Below, one piece after another: positions 6,701 to 8,284 of a stretch of 8,284 nucleotides of DNA. The notes below the pieces were generated by a model. It did not search any database, was not told the origin of the DNA, and saw only the letters and a program-made list of their open reading frames with translations. The translations under genes were made by a program, and so were the position numbers. Source of the stretch: Ruminococcus sp. UBA1780 (GTDB taxonomy: Bacteria > Bacillota > Clostridia > Oscillospirales > Ruminococcaceae). The stretch lies in the NCBI GenBank assembly GCA_002315235.1, contig DCGK01000069.1:19197-27480 (forward strand). The letters are read 5' to 3'. How positions within the stretch are numbered: position 1 is the first letter of the stretch; each line of letters opens with the position of its first letter.

Positions 6701-7237
6701 TTAACTCTGAACAGTTATTTTAAGAGCCATCTGAAGAGATCCCGTAACTGTCTCACTGTCTGTCTCCAGAAGGCTGTACTTCAGAACCGCATTATATTTT
6801 CCGGACGGAAGTACACTGTCAAATGTTATATTTTCAATATGACTTCCCGGTTTCAGAACCGGTGATCTGTAAACTGTATTTTTTAATCCCGGAACAAATA
6901 CTTCAAAGTATACAGGATTTGTATTTGAAACCGGATTTTCAACATACGCATCTTCCGAAGGTGTACTTCCGTTTCTGAAAGTCCATTCAGCGTTCATTTT
7001 TACATCATAGCTTTCCGTGTTGTTAACGTCGCCGCCGATGATGCTGTCGCTCCCGTACAGATTATCAGAAACCACCCTGTTACGCGCGCCTGCAGATTCA
7101 CTGTTCTCTGCATTTATTCCGGTAACCCTGTGTCTGATAAGTATGAATGCCATTGTAAGCGCTGTAACAGTAAGCAGTACTGCAGCTGTTCGCATTACAC
7201 CAAGAATTACCGGATGTCCGGCTTTTCGTTCTGTCAT
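6701..7237 (-). CDS. Small single-pass extracytoplasmic protein, unknown function
   Basis: This 178-residue protein has a basic N-terminus, one hydrophobic segment (about residues 10-34) followed by RHR, a polar linker rich in Asn and Ser (about 40-75), and a compact beta-rich domain (about 77-178). The domain pattern MNAEWTFRNG, NPVSNTNPVYFEV, LKPGSHIENITFD and LPSGKYNAVLKYS resembles small Ig-like domains I recall in secreted proteins of Lachnospiraceae and Ruminococcaceae, where a segment like NPxxNTxYF and a later PGxxI...L..G.Y recur. No catalytic motif, lipobox or sorting signal is visible. AGGAG (7247-7251) lies 9 nt before the ATG. It is the first gene of a likely two-gene unit, and the partner downstream has the same architecture of short N-terminus, membrane segment, linker and beta domain. 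The two may form a surface complex, which is an inference. Confidence 0.78.
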   Translation of the reverse strand: MTERKAGHPVILGVMRTAAVLLTVTALTMAFILIRHRVTGINAENSESAGARNRVVSDNLYGSDSIIGGDVNNTESYDVKMNAEWTFRNGSTPSEDAYVENPVSNTNPVYFEVFVPGLKNTVYRSPVLKPGSHIENITFDSVLPSGKYNAVLKYSLLETDSETVTGSLQMALKITVQS

Positions 7238-7391
7238 TTTTTCACGCTCCTGAAAACTTTCTCAAATCCCCTGTATAAAGGAAGTGTACACTATATTTAT
7301 CGGCAGAAATAATTGTTTTTTAATACATAGCAGTTAAAATGAACGATAAAAGTATCTCATCTGTTAAACTGAATTAGATACAGTGCACAAA
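7238..7391. other. Intergenic region upstream of the surface-protein genes
   Basis: This AT-rich stretch must hold the promoter of the 178-residue gene, because the pflB terminator lies just upstream, but no clean TTGACA/TATAAT pair with proper spacing is visible. Weak -10 candidates are the TTTATA, TATAGT and TATGTA hexamers, none with a good -35 box. It contains a perfect 10-bp palindrome AGTGTACACT (7283-7292) and a weak inverted repeat GTATCT/AGATAC (7352-7357 and 7376-7381). I see no open reading frame with support here. Confidence 0.4.
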
Positions 7392-7425
7392 AAAATCCGC
7401 ACAGACCTGAGTCTGCGCGGATTTT
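7389..7425 (-). terminator. Rho-independent terminator of pflB
   Basis: The arms at 7392-7406 and 7411-7425 form a 15-bp stem with a TCAG loop on the minus strand. One pair is G-U on the minus strand but A-C on the plus strand, so the hairpin is better as minus-strand RNA. A run of seven T's on the minus strand (7389-7395) completes the terminator. It is the last of three hairpins behind pflB. Confidence 0.88.
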
Positions 7426-7432
7426 AATTGCC

Positions 7433-7465
7433 TTGCACGGAGATGACTACGTCATCTCCGTGCAA
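7433..7465 (-). repeat. Perfect 15-bp hairpin between pflB and its terminator
   Basis: TTGCACGGAGATGAC (7433-7447) and its exact reverse complement (7451-7465) are separated by 3 nt. No U-tract follows on either strand, so it is not itself a terminator. It lies 7 nt before the terminator hairpin and may protect or process the pflB 3' end, or be a protein-binding DNA palindrome. Confidence 0.6.
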
Positions 7466-7473
7466 ATCGGCTG

Positions 7474-7506
7474 ATTGTAAACGCATTTATTTAATGCGTT
7501 TACAAT
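7474..7506 (-). repeat. Perfect 14-bp hairpin just after the pflB stop codon
   Basis: ATTGTAAACGCATT (7474-7487) and its exact reverse complement (7493-7506) flank a 5-nt loop. It begins 21 nt after the pflB stop codon and lacks a U-tract. Its core GTAAACGCA also occurs in the stem-loop at 69-97 behind the U32 gene. Its role is unknown; mRNA 3'-end stabilisation is plausible. Confidence 0.55.
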
Positions 7507-7527
7507 ATATGTTATTATTATCAGAAA

Positions 7528-8284
7528 TTAAAGAGCCTTGTGGCATGTTCTCTTGATAACGTCCATCTGCTGTTCACGAGTAAGGTCGATGAACTTAACT
7601 GCATAACCTGATACACGGATTGTGAAGTTAGCGTACTCTTCCTTCTCCGGGTGTTCCATAGCATCGAGGAGCTTTTCTGTACCAAATACGTTTACATTGA
7701 GGTGGTGAGCACCCTGTGCAAAGTATCCGTCAAGAGCATTTACGAGGTTTGTAACTCTTTCTGCATCGTTGTGGCCAAGAGCGTCAGGGTTCATTGTCTG
7801 TGTATTTGAAATACCGTCAAGAGCCCATTCGTAAGGAATCTTAGCAACAGAGTTAAGTGAAGCAAGGAGACCGTTCTGTTCAGCACCGTATGATGGTGAT
7901 GCACCAGGAGCGAATGGTTCGCCTGCCTTACGTCCGTCAGGAAGTGAACCTGTAGCCTTACCGTATACAACGTTTGATGTGATTGTAAGGATAGATGTTG
8001 TAGGTTCTGAATCTCTGTATGTGTGTCTCTTCTTGATCTTCTTGAGGAATGTATCGAGGAGCCATACGCCGATTTCGTCAGCTCTTTCATCATCGTTACC
8101 ATACTTAGGGAATTCGCCTTCAACTTCGAAGTCAAGAGCGATGTTCTTAGCTACGTCAACAACGTTGCCCTTCTTGTCCTTAACTTCAACATCACCACGG
8201 ATAACCTTAACCTTAGCATACTTGATAGCTGAAAGTGAGTCGATTACGTGTGAGAAACCAGCAATACCTGTAGCAAATGTACGT
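7528..8284 (-). CDS. pflB: Formate C-acetyltransferase (pyruvate formate-lyase), C-terminal part, cut by the window edge
   Basis: The enzyme converts pyruvate and CoA to acetyl-CoA and formate in fermenting cells, using a glycyl radical installed by the PflA radical-SAM activase. The frame is open to the window edge and gives the last 251 residues; full-length proteins have about 750, so the N-terminal two thirds and the active-site Cys-Cys pair lie outside. The fragment matches the family closely: TSNVVYGKATGSLPDGRKAGEPFAPG, ASLNSVAK, DGISNTQT, HHLNVNVFG, LLDAMEHPE and the glycyl-radical motif RVSGYAVKF, whose Gly codon is at 7606-7608. An internal ATG at 7792-7794 could mislead into calling an 88-residue gene, but the frame continues without break. 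No pflA follows; three hairpins end the transcript. High expression is expected in an anaerobe, consistent with the strong terminator. Confidence 0.97.
   Translation of the reverse strand, partial: RTFATGIAGFSHVIDSLSAIKYAKVKVIRGDVEVKDKKGNVVDVAKNIALDFEVEGEFPKYGNDDERADEIGVWLLDTFLKKIKKRHTYRDSEPTTSILTITSNVVYGKATGSLPDGRKAGEPFAPGASPSYGAEQNGLLASLNSVAKIPYEWALDGISNTQTMNPDALGHNDAERVTNLVNALDGYFAQGAHHLNVNVFGTEKLLDAMEHPEKEEYANFTIRVSGYAVKFIDLTREQQMDVIKRTCHKAL

Noticed and set aside
7528..7794. A separate 88-residue gene beginning at an internal ATG
   Set aside because: The frame continues upstream without a stop to the window edge and matches pyruvate formate-lyase throughout, so it is the end of pflB. 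A glycyl-radical spare-part protein such as YfiD would start independently and have a ribosome site.

Overview
The window looks like chromosomal DNA from an anaerobic, moderately AT-rich Firmicute, most likely a Ruminococcus-type gut or rumen clostridium. This placement is an inference from a pyruvate formate-lyase, a flavin-dependent thymidylate synthase with a clostridial-style Cys-rich tail, GGAG-type ribosome sites, TTG starts and Rho-independent terminators. All genes lie on the minus strand, so transcription runs from high to low coordinates. There is no transposon, phage gene, CRISPR array, tRNA or rRNA.

From right to left: (1) 8284-7528 is the C-terminal third of pflB, cut by the window edge, with its glycyl-radical motif intact. 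It is followed by three consecutive strong hairpins, the last being a terminator. (2) 7237-4985 holds two adjacent genes for single-pass, extracytoplasmic, beta-rich proteins that I cannot name. (3) 4984-4679 is an intergenic stretch with a possible three-way-junction RNA, a strong terminator and then a clean sigma-A-type promoter. (4) 4678-149 is a five-gene operon driven by that promoter: thyX (dTMP synthesis), a DJ-1/PfpI family protein, 5-formyltetrahydrofolate cyclo-ligase, mltG (peptidoglycan chain-terminating transglycosylase) and a U32-family protein of the TrhP/YrrO type. (5) 148-1 holds a hairpin and a terminator that ends the operon.

ThyX and the cyclo-ligase share folate one-carbon metabolism. 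MltG next to a U32 protein matches the Bacillus yrrL-yrrN-yrrO neighbourhood. The operon reads as a housekeeping mixture of folate, cell-wall and tRNA-modification functions, tightly packed in its middle (2-nt gap, 8-nt overlap).

I did not find a clear new defence or mobile system. The least explained elements are the two-gene surface-protein unit and the structured RNA-like segment after it, then the stacked hairpins behind pflB. Two gene starts were moved from the longest reading frame because the ribosome sites decide otherwise (thyX to a TTG, the DJ-1 gene to an internal ATG).
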